This document shows, piece by piece, positions 1 to 12,900 of a stretch of DNA of 64,000 nucleotides. Made by a program: the position numbers and the translations under genes. The notes below the pieces were generated by a model. It was not told the origin of the DNA. It searched no databases and was given only the letters and a program-made list of their open reading frames with translations. Origin of the DNA: Klebsormidium nitens (lineage: Eukaryota; Streptophyta; Klebsormidiophyceae; Klebsormidiales; Klebsormidiaceae); NCBI GenBank assembly GCA_000708835.1, contig DF237077.1, positions 1 to 64,000 of the forward strand, given 5' to 3'. How positions within the stretch are numbered: the first letter of the stretch is position 1; each line of letters starts with the position of its first letter.

Positions 1-343
1 TAAATATGCAGGCATGACACTTGCAAGACCGCACTGATACATATCATAGTGAAACGGCAATTAGCGCAAGCTGAAGAATCGTCCAAATATGCTACATGAA
101 AAATCAACGGTCTTTGAAATCGTTGCCCTGCAAGCCCGGCGAAATTCCACTATTTGGAGCTACAAGGGCGCCCAGCACGATTCGTGCCCGTAACAAAATG
201 AGCAAGCGTGCACTGCATACAATGGAGCCGCCCAATTTGCAGCTTAATGTGAAAGATGTGGCAGCACAAGAACAGGTACAGCAAATCGGTTTTACCAAGC
301 TGCCCCTTTCCTTTCGAGGAAGCCAGAACTGTTACGCAGTCAG
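1..343. other. Gene-free edge downstream of the SET/MYND gene
   Basis: This is the 3' flank of the methyltransferase gene that ends at 344. Open frames here are short or antisense continuations of that gene, and none shows a domain. I see no RNA gene or mobile-element signature. Confidence 0.5.
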
Positions 344-2518
344 CTATGATAGCTCTGCGGCTTGTTCGTCTTCAAGTAATGCTAATTCGCTTTCAAACTC
401 GGCATCTGTCCTGATCTTCCCGCACATGTTGCACTCCATTGCTTCAGCAGGGTCGTACTTGCCCTTCCCGCTTTGGACTCCGGTCCATCTACCTTCAAGT
501 GGCGCCATTGTGCCACCGCAATCCTCGTCCGGACACAAGTACTTAACAAAGAAAATTGCGTGCTGGAAGTCATCTTGCCCCGCAGTCTCACCTCCCAAAG
601 GCCCTCCTTCCTCGCTCTCGCTACCAATTCCAACGTCCCCCAACGCTCTTCTCTCCGGTTCTTCGCTGGACTCGCCCCGTCCTTCCGCTTCCACAACTTT
701 GGCCTTCCCCTTCGACAACCCCGTCCCAACGATTTCCAACTCCGTTACACCCGCATCTCCCCCCTCCGTTTCCTCATCGTCCCCTTCCCCGTCTTCGTCC
801 TCGTCCGACCACGCCTGCTCCGTCAGGCACCGCTGGCACGTGCACGTAAACCCGTACTCCTCCGCGAGCCGCTCTTGCCGCAGCTCGTACGGCCACGAGA
901 CAGGGAAGTAGCTCTGGCAAATCTCTTCTCCCGCGGGGATGTCGTGCAGAGCGCGGAGGAAGACGTCCGTGTTGCGGTCACCGGGCTTGTCAAAGTAGTC
1001 AAACCTGCATTCGACAAGCAAAATGTGAGGCAGGGCCATCAGGAATTTGGCCGCCAGTTTGACGCTTCAACTCCGTGGGATTCTATTCAACTGGTTGCCA
1101 CAGAAGGGGAAATGCCAAACGAATCCGTCAATGCTGAAACACCTATCTTTGCTGCGGAGTTGTCGAAGACTTTTTCCAAATACCCAACAAGCCAAACGAA
1201 ACGCTATATCAAAAACACTCCAATTTTTAACCTTCGAGAGTAGCACCTCTGCCGACTATCATTACCAGATAAAAATTTCAAAGGCGTCGGTTACTGTTCC
1301 TTGCGGCCTTGCGGCACCCTGTTCTGCAGTAACGTACAAGTGCCAGGCGACCAAAAACCATGACAAAGATTGACTTCGTGACTCAGCGCACAGGACGACT
1401 GCCCCTCTTAAAAGCATCTCTTCACCTCTGCTTGCCCTTCTCACAATTTCACGATTTCTCAGACACAAAGGTTGATCTGCGCCATTCATGTCTTGGTGAA
1501 AGGAAGCCACAATCCGGCCTTCGAAAGAGCTCCAGCCGAAAAGGTCAGGTTTCTTATATGCATGTCGAAAGGTGAACTGTTCACCACCATGATTGAGGTC
1601 TTAAAAGTATGCTTTTGGGCTTTCAAACGACACTTGGTGTCGCACATCAAGCCAAATTCAGAAAGAGGCAGGATACTGAGGCTTACCGCGCCACATTAGG
1701 CAGACAGTTGTGGTTGATTAGCGCTGCTCTCATGTATGTGCCGCTCGCTCGGAGGCGCCGTTCGCCCTCTGGGCCGTTGGGCGCCATGATCCCGTAACTG
1801 TTGCGCTGGTCTTTGCACAACAAGAGGGACACCGTCTCCTGGTCGAAAGCTTCTACCTTTTCCCCCCTTTCTGCAACCGCCTCCTTCAAGAACGCGTACA
1901 ATGCCCCGGAGCCACTTCCTGTCTCTGACGGCTCCCCATCAAGACGAAGTAATGCATCAAACGGCTGTCTAATAGGTGTGTCAGGATTAGCCCGCTTTGT
2001 GTTTACCCCACTACTGCTTGCGACCTTCGTATCACCCCCTTCTGGTTTGTTCTCAAGCTCGACCACAGGCTGTGTTGAAGCTTTGAGATCGACCGCTGCC
2101 GCCAGAAAGCGGGCTTGATTCTTCTCATCGCTGCTAAGGGTCGAGCCTCCCAACTTCGAAAGGATCCGGCAGACAAGAGGCGAATGACCAGACGCGCTTG
2201 CTTTCTGCCTACACTCTGTGCCACAGAACCAGACCTCGCTGCAGCTTTCGCAGTGAACTTGGAACGGCTCCCCCAAATCATTGAACGACACATCATTTTC
2301 ATCAATTGCTAATCCCGAAGTTTCTGCGCCCGTCTCAGGACCACCATGCCCAGTTTCTAACTGTTCATTTCCGACGGTCTCCCGAGGCAGCTGCGCCTCA
2401 GGTGCCCGGTCAAGCCTGACGCTCGTGGACATCCTAAAGCAGTGGGAGCAGCAGTAGGCTTTGGCTTGTTCGTCCACCACCAGCAGGAGAGGGGGGTCAC
2501 ACAGCACAGTCTCACCGC
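344..2518 (-). CDS. SET and MYND domain (SMYD-type) protein lysine methyltransferase, 5' end unresolved
   Basis: Two exons are firm: 1687-2518 and 344-1004, joined by a GT-AG intron whose phase closes exactly (CG|G, Arg). In the first, a MYND-type zinc finger reads C-x2-C ... C-x2-C ... C-x3-C ... H-x3/4-C, from CCSHCF through GTECRQK to LVCRIL. It is followed by the SET signature NHNCLPN at the exon end. The second exon continues with the SET/post-SET part (DIPAGEEI, SYFPVSWPYELRQERL, YGFTCTCQRC). An acidic stretch of about 25 Asp/Glu-rich residues and a serine-rich linker then precede a CPDEDC...CNMCG cysteine pair near the C-terminus. By family, this protein methylates lysines on histones or other proteins with S-adenosylmethionine. 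The start is not settled. The exon begins mid-codon at 2518 after a good acceptor, so at least one upstream exon is needed; 2613-2670 is a candidate. The N-terminal GRG-type SAM motif is not seen, so an exon is probably missing from this model. Family confidence is high; subgroup (ATXR2-like or SDG-type) is not decided. Confidence 0.82.
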
Positions 2519-2612
2519 CTGACATTGACAAGAAAAGATGGCCCGGGTCATCAGATGCCTGACTACAAGCGCGACTCTTTGTATATCTTCTAGGCAAGCA
2601 ATCCGTACCTTC

Positions 2613-2670
2613 ATTGCCTTCAAATTGCAGAGACCATTCAGAAGGCTCCCAAGGAGAAAAATATTGGATC
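2613..2670 (-). CDS. Candidate upstream exon of the SET/MYND gene
   Basis: On the minus strand a CAG acceptor precedes 2670 and a GTACGG donor follows 2613. Read in one frame it gives a tryptophan-containing stretch (PWEPSEWSLQFEGNE) and ends one base into a codon, which matches the phase needed by the exon beginning at 2518. It contains no start codon and does not supply the GRG motif expected in SMYD proteins, so it is only a candidate. Confidence 0.25.
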
Positions 2671-3929
2671 CTGAGCGCATCAATATGCTGGTGAAAGTGT
2701 CTTGGTAGTTGTGTTGCTTTAGCGAACCATCAGCGTTCACATCTTTTCCAGGAGTTCCTCGAAACTTCTATTGACCATCTACACAGTGAACTGGCGGTGA
2801 ACCTCTCCGATAAAAATGGTGGTGTAAAAGCAGGGGCACTGGTTGCCACCCATGCTCAAAGATACTCGATGATACTCAATACTAGTGCAAGATTCCTACT
2901 TGAGCAAGATGCCGCATTCATAGGACACTTCAGCACACTGGCTCGTGGCATTGAATTTTGCATGCCTATACTCAGGTTTTCCAAACAAATCATCCGACAG
3001 TGATGGAGAGGCTTCAGAAGTTGCCACTACAAGTGAATGCTCGCTGACCTAAGATTTGGCGGGCTGCTACGAGGCCTCGTCCCTTCCCTGGGATATCCAC
3101 AACTTCGAAGCAGTGGTTCTCCATCGGAAAGTTTCCCATCCGTTTGGAAGTCTACTGCAAATGCATCCGGTGTCTGCTGAACGGTGGGGATGCAGCAAAT
3201 GCTGTCAGCTCTATGAATGTTCGGATTGGCTCCCAATCAGACAATCCAGGTAAGAACGTCAGGGACCAGCTAGAATAGCGCCCTTGATTTCCACCAGCAA
3301 CACTCCTGCAGTGCGGCTTTTGGCGCTGGGCCAGCTTCCTGCGAATCTTCAACTTCAAGAAGAATGAATGAAAGTGTGCGCCGCGTGCTAGCGCGCAAGT
3401 AGGCATGTTGAACGGCAGCGAGGTTAACCGAGCGGTTTAGAATGGTACCTATTACTATTAGCGGGTTTTCCTTACCAGCTGATCTCTCGTGAAGCTGGCC
3501 ACTCATCTCGCAAAGGTCACTCTCTGACTCTGAGTCTCTCTGACTCTGATCAGGGCGGCTCATGCAGGGAGCGGTCAGTTTGCATTTCAAGCAGAGGATG
3601 CCCTGAACGCCTGATTTGATAATCTTATGGAACCGTCCTCCCACCAATGGTGTCCGAGTGAACCATTGAAACCCTGGAACCGCGTGCATTAAGTAGGCCC
3701 CTAATCTGCATAGGACATTGCCCGAACATTGTTTGAGCAAAGCGGAACAACATTGACCTCGTTCAGCTAATTGTGAGGCCCATTAGTGTTCCAGGTTGCA
3801 ATTGTTTGCAGCTGCAAGGCAATTGAGCTGGATGGGGATCGAGATCTAGGGTTTGTTTTGGCGCCGCTAGCGTATTTAAGTGGCGCAGCAAGAGCTCTCT
3901 CTTTGGTTCTGCCCGCTGAAGCAGCATCC
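2671..3929. other. Intergenic region between divergent SET/MYND and VPS50 genes
   Basis: About 1.2 kb separates the two head-to-head genes and presumably holds both promoters and the missing 5' exon of the methyltransferase. A short CTCTGACT repeat lies near 3520-3550. No protein or RNA gene is recognisable. Confidence 0.5.
3846..3879 (+). promoter_or_regulatory. Telo-box plus TATA-like core promoter of VPS50
   Basis: CTAGGGTTT (reverse AAACCCTAG, the plant telo-box found in promoters of housekeeping genes) lies at 3846-3854. TATTTAA lies at 3873-3879, about 50 bases before the chosen ATG at 3930. The spacing suits a core promoter with a short 5' leader. This is motif matching only. Confidence 0.4.
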
Positions 3930-6900
3930 ATGGATGTCAATCTTAAAGACGTTGGGAAGAAGTTCTTTCAGCAAGTCACTTCAGTAGGTCTCCCTCATGG
4001 AAGACCCAAGGTAAGAGCTCCAAACAGTTGACTTGTCAAACCAGGTTTTTCCATCTACCATGACGTTTGTGTACTGGTGAATAAGTGCAGCAACTTTCAG
4101 AATGTGCCAAGCTTGCAGGTCAACAGCTGGTTCACGTGATGAGCTTGCAACCATGGTTGTTGAGATCCTCTGAGGGGGTTTCGGAGGTTGAGGGATCTTC
4201 CGAAGTATTCCTATTTTAGGGTTTGTAGCATGGTTTGTGTACAGAAAGCAATCGGCGGTGGACCTGTACTGATAGCGTCAAGCTCACCTAAGTCACCCTC
4301 TATCGACCAAGAGGCTCATGTCATCTTTTGTGTCTGTGGTTTGGCAAGTCAGAATCAGCAAGACTTCAAATGCAGGCTTTGCGCTTGACTGACTTTGTAC
4401 AGCTGTCATCTGGACTTGACAGCTGGCCAAAGTCCTGACACGCATCGGCTGATTGCCCAGGTCCCAAAAAGCGCGCTCGCTGCTGCTGCGTTGGCAGAGA
4501 GGGTCATGGCCACACCCCCCCATGAGAAGCTCGCACTGACTGAGCCTCCTTCAGAGTATTCTTCCAAGCCAGACATGGCTGCGGCAGCAGGAGCTCGTCC
4601 TAGGGGGCATAAACCGGAGGAGCTGGATGCTAACTTCTATGAAAAGGTGCGTCAAACAAGATCAGGTACTACTTTCACTTTCGAAACCCGCCCCAATAGT
4701 GGTGTGTTAGGCAGCTGGTGCTTGGCTACAGTTCATCGTACCAGACGCCACTCAACGTTCTTGGAAAGGAATATGCCCAAACTCTTGCGGTTAGGAACCA
4801 GCGGCTGCTGACGGGTGGGTTTATAGGATTCCGTCCGCTAGAAGATTAACGCACCTGTTCTGCGCTTAATGCAGGACTTTGACCCAATTCTTGCACTCCT
4901 GCAAGAGTTGCCGTCGGAAGGGCCTGATTCAGGCTACTTCCGAGAGCGAGTCAAGAAGCGGATGGATCAATTAGACGTGGTCAATGAGCACCTGTCGAAG
5001 CAGGTCAGTAGTTCCGTTCTGCCTCAGAAGGTGCATATGCACATTCCAATCATTGATGCAGCATGTCCAGATTGCTGAGAAGATCTCAGGAAGTTGCAAC
5101 CGGGCCTGATTCATATCATTGCGATCAGACACCTTGAGATCTTTTTGCAGGTGATGAGGCACCATGACGAGATGGTGCAAGGGATGTCTCTAGTGGGCGA
5201 GCTGGAACGCGACTTGCAGGTCGCAAAGATCATCAGCAAGGTTAGAGGATAGCTGCTCAATCCCCAAGCTTCAATATTTTGGGATACAGCCCCACCAATG
5301 CCCCCATTTGTTCTCAGACGTATTAGTTCATGGGCGCGAGTACCCTTCAATGCCAGGTGTCGAGATTCATTCTCGTCTGCTGAATGCAGGGCAGTTTTGA
5401 AGTCCATTCCTGTTTGTGCGCTGCAGAACGGGCGGCGCTCGCTGTCGTCGGCGATGAAGGAGGTGAACTCGGACCTGGTGGTGACGGCCAACGTGAAGCG
5501 GAAGCAGATCCTGCTGGACATGCTGCCCATCCTGCTGCGCATGCAGAGCATCACCGACATCAAGGCCAGGCTGCAGGGCACGATCGACGAGGGGAACTAC
5601 GCAAAAGCACTGCGCATGTGCTCGGAGTGCCTGGTTGTGATCGATGCCTGCAAGGTACGGTCACACTCCTTGCCAATGACACGTCGAGGGCGGGGAGAAC
5701 TTCCTGGTTCGGTTCGTTTTGATGATACAAGCTACTTGCGACTTCAACTGCTTTGTAAGTGGTTTCGATCAACGAGGTACTTCTGGACGCGTACCCTTTT
5801 ATACCTCTAGAAGGTCGAGATTTTAGAAAGTTGAGATTCGTGTATCTGACTTCGAAGTCTGACTGCTGCAGGAACTCACTGCGATCCAGGACATGACGGA
5901 CAGCATCGAGGACGCCTTGAAGATCACGGTGGAGAAGGTGGACGCCGCGCTTATGGAGGCGTGCAAGAGCTTTGACACCAAAGCGTATGCCAAGGTACGT
6001 TTCCACAGCACTTCGGACAAGGCCGGTCGAAAAGGTTTTCTAGTAGACGACTTGATCTACAGATTTGTTCTGCACAGATGTACACGTTCACAACGCGCAT
6101 TTTGAGCGTAGTGAGCTGAGTTCTCCGAACTCCGTGCAGGTTGTGGATGCGTATGCGGTCATGGACGACCCGACGACCTTGTCAGACAAGATCCAGACAT
6201 ACTTCGCCCAGCACATCGTGTCAATCACGCACGACGTGCTCAAGAGCTACGTCTTCCTGCCGGACCCCAATCAGGAACCGGAGGATCCTGCATCTATCGC
6301 CAAGAAAGCCAGGTGCGCCGCCTGGGGACATGTCTCGATCCGTGTTCTCGTGCTCGTTGCCGGAAGTGAACCGGAAGTGAAAATTCCGAGATTTTAGTCT
6401 CGAGCTTCGAAAAATGACGTGGTTTGCCGTCTGCCAAGCATCGTGGTAGGGCCGTCATTGCCCCACTAAAAGTACACAGAGTGATTGTAAGGGAAGCAGA
6501 TTGTATGCTCCCTCTTTGGCGTGGTGCTTACTTTGCGTCGTCGGACTTTACAGGCTCCCTTACAATGACCTCAGCGCCCAATTGACCGAGCCCCAGTTCC
6601 GGTCGTGCCTCCAGAAAACGCTGGAAGTCCTGTACGACCTGCTGTGCACGTACCAACAGATGATTACTTGGCAACACCCCAAGGTGAGGCATACCCGTCG
6701 TACCATGAGTGCTGAAGTCAATCAGTGCTTCTACAAGGCTTCCTAATCCAGCTTAAGAAAGCGGTCTGGTTTTGGACGTTGAAAGACGTCTTCGCCACAT
6801 TCACAAATGAGGCAAGCCGTATGGTCGCTACTTATACATTTCCGTAATATACCAATGGGGTCTTAGGACGCCTTGGCAATCCTATCGAGTCGCTCAAGGT

Positions 6901-9900
6901 TGCCTCTTTATTGCAGCTTGTCGAACAAGCAGACGGCCGTCCTTCGCTTCTCAACGGCAAGGGCCACCGGCGCCAGGGCAGTGCCGGCACCCTCTCGCCC
7001 CCACGGGAGCATCCCTCCAGTCCCCCCTCAGACCCGGAAAGACAAAACCGGGGCAAAGAGGCGTCCACCAGCCAGTCTTCGGGCCATCTTGACGATCTTC
7101 ACTCAGGCCGGCCAGACTCCCCGTCGAGGCATGGAAGCATCCTGGGAGAAAACTCGACGTTGGCAAAGCGGTCGGGGAGTGCGGGCTCGCTGGAGGAAGC
7201 GAACGGGGTGACCGACGCAGACGGGCATGCGGCGTTGCCTGCGGTTACGGGGGGGGTGCCGAACCAGCTGCGACGACAGACGACGGAGGGGGTCAGGAAG
7301 GCACTGGAGCGGGGCAGGAAAACGGTGAGGGCCATTTGTTAGGTTCGAACAAGCCTGGATATCCGTTAAGTGACACAGACATGCAACAGAGGCTCTCTTT
7401 TGACGAAATCCTCTCATGAGTAGATCTTAAAAGGCGCATCCGTCTTGACCTTTGCTTCTCTACAGTGCCCAATTACTGTTTAACGTCGGGCCGGTTTTAT
7501 TGCCGCAAGTAGATGATACACGATCCATCCATAACTATCTGCAAGCATTTCCAGGTATGGGAGCTGGCCGCCCGGCGCGTGGCGGCGCTGCTGTCAGCGG
7601 ACGCGGTGTGCAGCTCCACGCCACACCATTTCTTGCAAAGCCTGGACTGGACCAACAAATTCATTCTCGCGGGCGAGGCCTTCAGCGGGACGGAAGCACA
7701 CGGGTTGCGAGCGAGGGTGTCGAAGCAGAGCGAAAAGTACTTCAAAACGTTCCACCGGCAAAACCTTGAGGTCAGGATTGAGCCTCGAACCGTGTGCGGT
7801 CTTGATCTGCCTTCAGCCGCTTCGCTCTTGTACAAGCTGGCAGTTATTGAACTAACGTTGCTTGCTCACGGATGCAGCGCTCGTTGGAATTCCCGTGCAC
7901 GCCTCTCCTCACTCATGCGAGCTGAAACGTGACCATCTGGCCGCTTTTGGTCTTTCGAATCTGCTTTCTCAGATGCATTTTGTGTTCGAGGAATGTGGCA
8001 TCACAGCTACACTTTGGAGGACTGAGTGGTCTCGATGGCTCTTCTTCACTTGAAGCATTCCAGGATGCCTTTACCCACACATGTTTTGCCCCCCAGGTCC
8101 TGCGCATGGTCCTCGAGAAGGAGCAGTGGAACCGCCTCCCCCAGTCGGCCCTGAAAGCCGTCAGCCTGGCTGGCCTCACCGGGGGTGGCGGCCAGGCCCC
8201 GCCCGCACCCGGCTCCTTTTCTACTGACCACAGCAAAACAGACTCGCCGCCGCACGGAAACGCCACAGCCTCCGAGGCCGGAGGCAATCCTGCGGAAAAC
8301 GGTCACGTGCGCACGTTCGCTGAGTGGATGGTTGCGGGGAACCCGTTTGCGGTCATCAGGCGAGATGGCTCGATAGGGGGCGCACAGTTGGAGCGGAGCG
8401 CGGCTGCGGCGCTGACGCCACGGCTGTCGAACGGGGACGCAGCAGGTGAGGTTTGCCGCTTCCTTCTGGCTCGGCTCGTCTTTGCACCTCAGTCTCCAGG
8501 CAAATGCTCCGAGGGCGGAGTCGTACACGAGAATAGGCCAGCGCTGCGCGTAGGAGTTCAACCCTTGCCTTGACACGTACTTCTTCTTTGTTGTTTCTAA
8601 AGGCGGCCATCCCTTTCTGACCTCGAAGTTCGCCCCCAATGTGAAGAAACAGCGATCCGCGCCTACGAGAAACAAATTGCGAGATTAGACCGACCCAAAG
8701 GAACACTTGCCCTCTGCAGTTAGCAGTCAGCACGCGTCTGCTGCTTCCCCGATCGCTTCTAAGCACGGCGATACGCCCCCAGTTTCAAAAGACAGAGCGA
8801 CTCCACAGAGTCTTCGACACAGACTGACCTGAAGAACCACTTGTTCTCTGCAGGGAGCAGTCAGCATACATCTGGCGCTTCCCCTGGGTTGTTTCTGAGC
8901 GCAGCGATACGCCCCTAGTCTCGAAGAAAGAGCGATTCAGTCTCAAGAAAGAAATTTGCGAAGACGAACTGTTGAAAAGGAACATTTGTCATCTGCAGTG
9001 AGCAGCCAGCACGCGTCTGCCGCGCCCGGCGCCGCGTCCCCTGCTCATACGGACGACGAAGATGAGGACGTGAACGAGGAGCTGCTGGCGGATTACATCG
9101 ACGAGGACTCGCAGCGGCCGTCCGCGCGTGCGGCCCGGCGGTCGTCGGGACCGGGGAAGCCGGGGCGGCGAATATCGGATGACGGGGAGGAGGGGCCCTG
9201 CTTGACGGGGAGCTCCATTAGCGTGTTGCGGTGGGTTAGAGTCTGCTTCTCACAGGGTGCTTGTGCTTCTCCAATTGAACAGGCGAACTTGTGCGGATGT
9301 GGGTACCCCCGCTCTGAATCCTGATTGTGAAATAAAAGGTCAGCGCCCCAGGCAAGACTTTGACACATTTTTGAGTTGCGGGATGGTTGCCTCCAGGGGG
9401 AGCCCAGGTCTTGGTTTCGGCGTTTGCAAGGGATCGTCCTTGCTGGCCTAACGTCTGCTTTGTATGTTTTGTTTTCACTGACCTACACGGAAAACGAGGT
9501 CAAATGACGGTAGATCCTAAAATATAAACAGCGACACAAAAACGCTTCTTATTGTCTGGGTATGAGAGGAAAGTCTGGTTGCATGTCGAGCTTCTGGACC
9601 CCAGAATTCCACACAGAAGCAACAATCCAAGAATGCAAAGAGACTGCAAAGACTGTGCACTTTTCAAAGGAGCCTCTCATCAAATGGAATGCAAGAGTTT
9701 TTGAGCGTTAATTTAGGAATCCATAGATCAGGCAACACGTGCTCTTGTGTGCAAGAATGGTGTTGCACGCGGATGGGATTGGATGAGGCAAACGGGCTGG
9801 ATGTAACCCTCAAGATTGTTTCTTGCAGGTACATGGATAAGTATGCTCGGCTGATGCAGATCCTACAGCCCATCTCGGTGGAGGTTTTCAAGGGCATGTG

Positions 9901-12900
9901 CCAGCTGTTCGAGCTGTACATATTCACCTTGTTCCGGCTCTTCGGGCAGAGGGAGGCGTTCCAGACGCAGAAGGCCGGCGAATCATCCTCTTGTAAGTTC
10001 TCGTCAGCGCTGCGTTACTCAGTCAGATTTTCGGTGGGGACCTATGTCAGCTTTCATGAGTTTCGTTGCGGATTCTCAGCAGCTGTTCTCTTCATGGGTA
10101 TGGAGACTCTTACAAGCTTCCACGGCTCGCCCGGGATCTGCGAACGTCTTTTGGCGTTTGCAATTGACCTTCGCAGGCCGCGGACAAAAGCTATCGGGAC
10201 TTAGTAGATCCCCAGTCATCAAAGGCCGTGATCGAGCTTCTTCTGCCGGGCTTTCATCTGTTCCATGACGAATGTCGCTGTCGTCAGCAGTGTTTAGCGG
10301 ACCACCCTGATGCGCTTTTTGAAGCGCCGCTGGCGTTTCCATCCGGTCTCAAGTGGCCACTGACGCAAGTTACTCAGTTAAGCGCTCCCCTGTCACTTCA
10401 GCAGCTGTGCTCTTGTTCCTTTGCTGACGTCATTCGGTGTCGTCCGCAGTGTTGACCTCATGGCTGCGGTCCACCCTGGTTCACTTTTTGATTACCGCCG
10501 GCGTTTCCATCCTTTTTGGACTGGCCGCTGACAAAACTCCCTCAGTTTCAAGCAATCCCCAGGCTTTCAGAAGGCGTGCTCTTGTTCCTTTGCTGACGTC
10601 ATTCGGTGTTGTCCGCAGTGTTGACCCTGCGGCTGGGTCCACCTTGGTGCGCACATTGTCAGCGCCACTGGTGTCTTGTATTCGCTCTCGACTGGCCGCT
10701 GACACTATTCACCGAGTTTCAAGGGATCCCCCGTCTCATCAGAAGCCGTGCTCTTGATCCTTCTTGACGACGTCCGCTTTTACCCCGCAGTGTTGACCCC
10801 GCGGCCGCGGTCCACCCTGGTCCGCTTTTCGATCACCGCGGGCGTCATCCGCTGACTAAGATTCAAGCAATGCGCCGTCGCTCAGAAGCCGTGCTCTTAT
10901 TCCTTTGCTGAAGTCATCCGGTTCTTCCGCGCAGTGTTGACCCCCCGGCTGCGGTCCACCCTGGTGCGCATCGCCCAGGGCCTGGAGGAGTTCCGCTCCA
11001 AGACGGCGGCGGCGTCTGCGTCTTCTGCAGCAGCAGCGGCTGTGGCAGCAGTGACCAGCGGCGCGCCCGGATCGCTCCTCGCGGACCTCGCGGCAGCGCC
11101 CACCGGGACCAAGTTCAGCCTGCAGGTCAGATACCTATCGGATTCAACACCTATAAGGAACTGATACCTATAAGGAAGTACCTGGGGCAACAACCTAACC
11201 AAAAACCCTAACCAACAAATATGACGCGCTCTGCACCCGAACCACCATACCAACCCCACCCTTTCGCCGGCCGTGTTTATAGCTCTTAGATCCTTATAAG
11301 TATTAAACTTCATTCTTATGCAGGTGAGGGGACGCCGCAAAACAAAGCTGGCACGGATGTTGTCATTCTGCGGTCGGGCCATTCTTTGCGGGAAAGGGGT
11401 TAAAGACTCCGTGGCCCACCGTTGGCGATCTTCGTTCTCGGCCGCTTGAGGCAAAGGGTCTAGCTCGACATTTGTGTAAGAAGTTAACAATTCTAGGGCG
11501 TAAGCAAAGCTCCCGTCTGCACAGGCGTCCTTCAAGGCCCGTCCATCATAGCGACTGGGATCTCAGCAGCCGTCACTAAATATGGAACCTCTCAAACATT
11601 TCGTCACAGCTTCAAGGTGATGGAAGTTCGCTCTCTTTTGTGCAGGAGCGTGTTGTAGCGGTCGAGTCCGTGCTGTTTCTGGCGGAGCAGTTCCGGCGGT
11701 CCCGGGGCCGCTTCCAGGCTCTCCTCCCACAGTCGTCCGCAGGCACGACAGAGCACTTCTATGCGCGCACCATTGACGCGGTCCCGGACCTGCGGGAGCA
11801 CATCTACAAGACGCTAGCGCGGCTGCTGCTCAATGTGCAAGCGTAAGCACAAGCATTGCTTTGGTGGTGAATTGCTGGTGACGTAAATTGTCTTCCTGCT
11901 TATGAGTTCGGGGACGATGCGACCAGTTGTTCGATGTCGTGTTCGGCCTCCTGTCAAGCTTAGCGAAAAGGAGCTGGATGAGGATCGGCATTCTGATCGC
12001 GCGGTGAAGGATCGTTTTCTGCTTTTCTTAACAGCCCTGCCGCTGCTTGCTTCTGTCATTACAGTTCAAAGTTTAGCAGTCTCAGAAGTTTGAAGATGTT
12101 TGCATTGCGTCACTAGCCAATCTGCAGTAGAAGCTCACGAATCTGCTAACAGCAGGCCGGGTTCAGAACCTCGCTGCTTGAACATTCGCGTGCCATAGGC
12201 GACGACCCAGTGTCGATTGCCCATGGGCCCAGGAGTCATATCTTGAGCAAGAGGCTGATGTCCTTTTTGTTGACTGGCAGGTACACGGACAAGATTGCGA
12301 ACGCGCGGTGGGAGTTGAAGGAGCTTGGCATGGAGCACAATGCGCACGTGGACCAGATCCTGTCGGACTACCGGCAGCTCACCATCAAGATCCCGCAAGC
12401 CAAGGTCTCAAAAGAGGTGAGGGCCGCGAGCGACGGCAAGTGCTCCAAGAATCGTGAGTATGCAGAATAGCGGCTGATTCTTCCCTACCTTCAGTCACTA
12501 CACGTGCTTTGTCTTCAAAGTCTGATCCCGGACACCACGTCCGCTTTGCAGATCACGTCGTGGCTTAGAAAAGCGGACCTGGAATTGCGTCATCAAGTGA
12601 CCTCCGAAAAATTTCTTAGTGAAATGCTTTCGCTTGTGGCGCTGTGACGGTGATTTTCCGTGGGCCCAGAACACTGTCCGCGACACTTTCGCTCCTGGTT
12701 CTCAGGTGCAAGAGCTGCTCTTCGAGTATGCCACGGACGGGATCGGGGAAGCGCTGGTCGAAGGCTTCAGCCGGGTGAAGCGGTGCACCAACGAGGGGCG
12801 GGCGTTGATGTCCCTGGACCTGCAAGTGCTCCTCAACGGGCTCCAAAACCTGTCTCCGACCAAAACGAAACCCAACATGCAAATAGTAGATAATTATATC

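Noticed and set aside
96-911. Long plus-strand open frame opposite the SET/MYND exon
   Set aside because: It is the antisense shadow of the acidic, GC-rich exon at 344-1004: Ser/Pro-rich with no domain or splice context.
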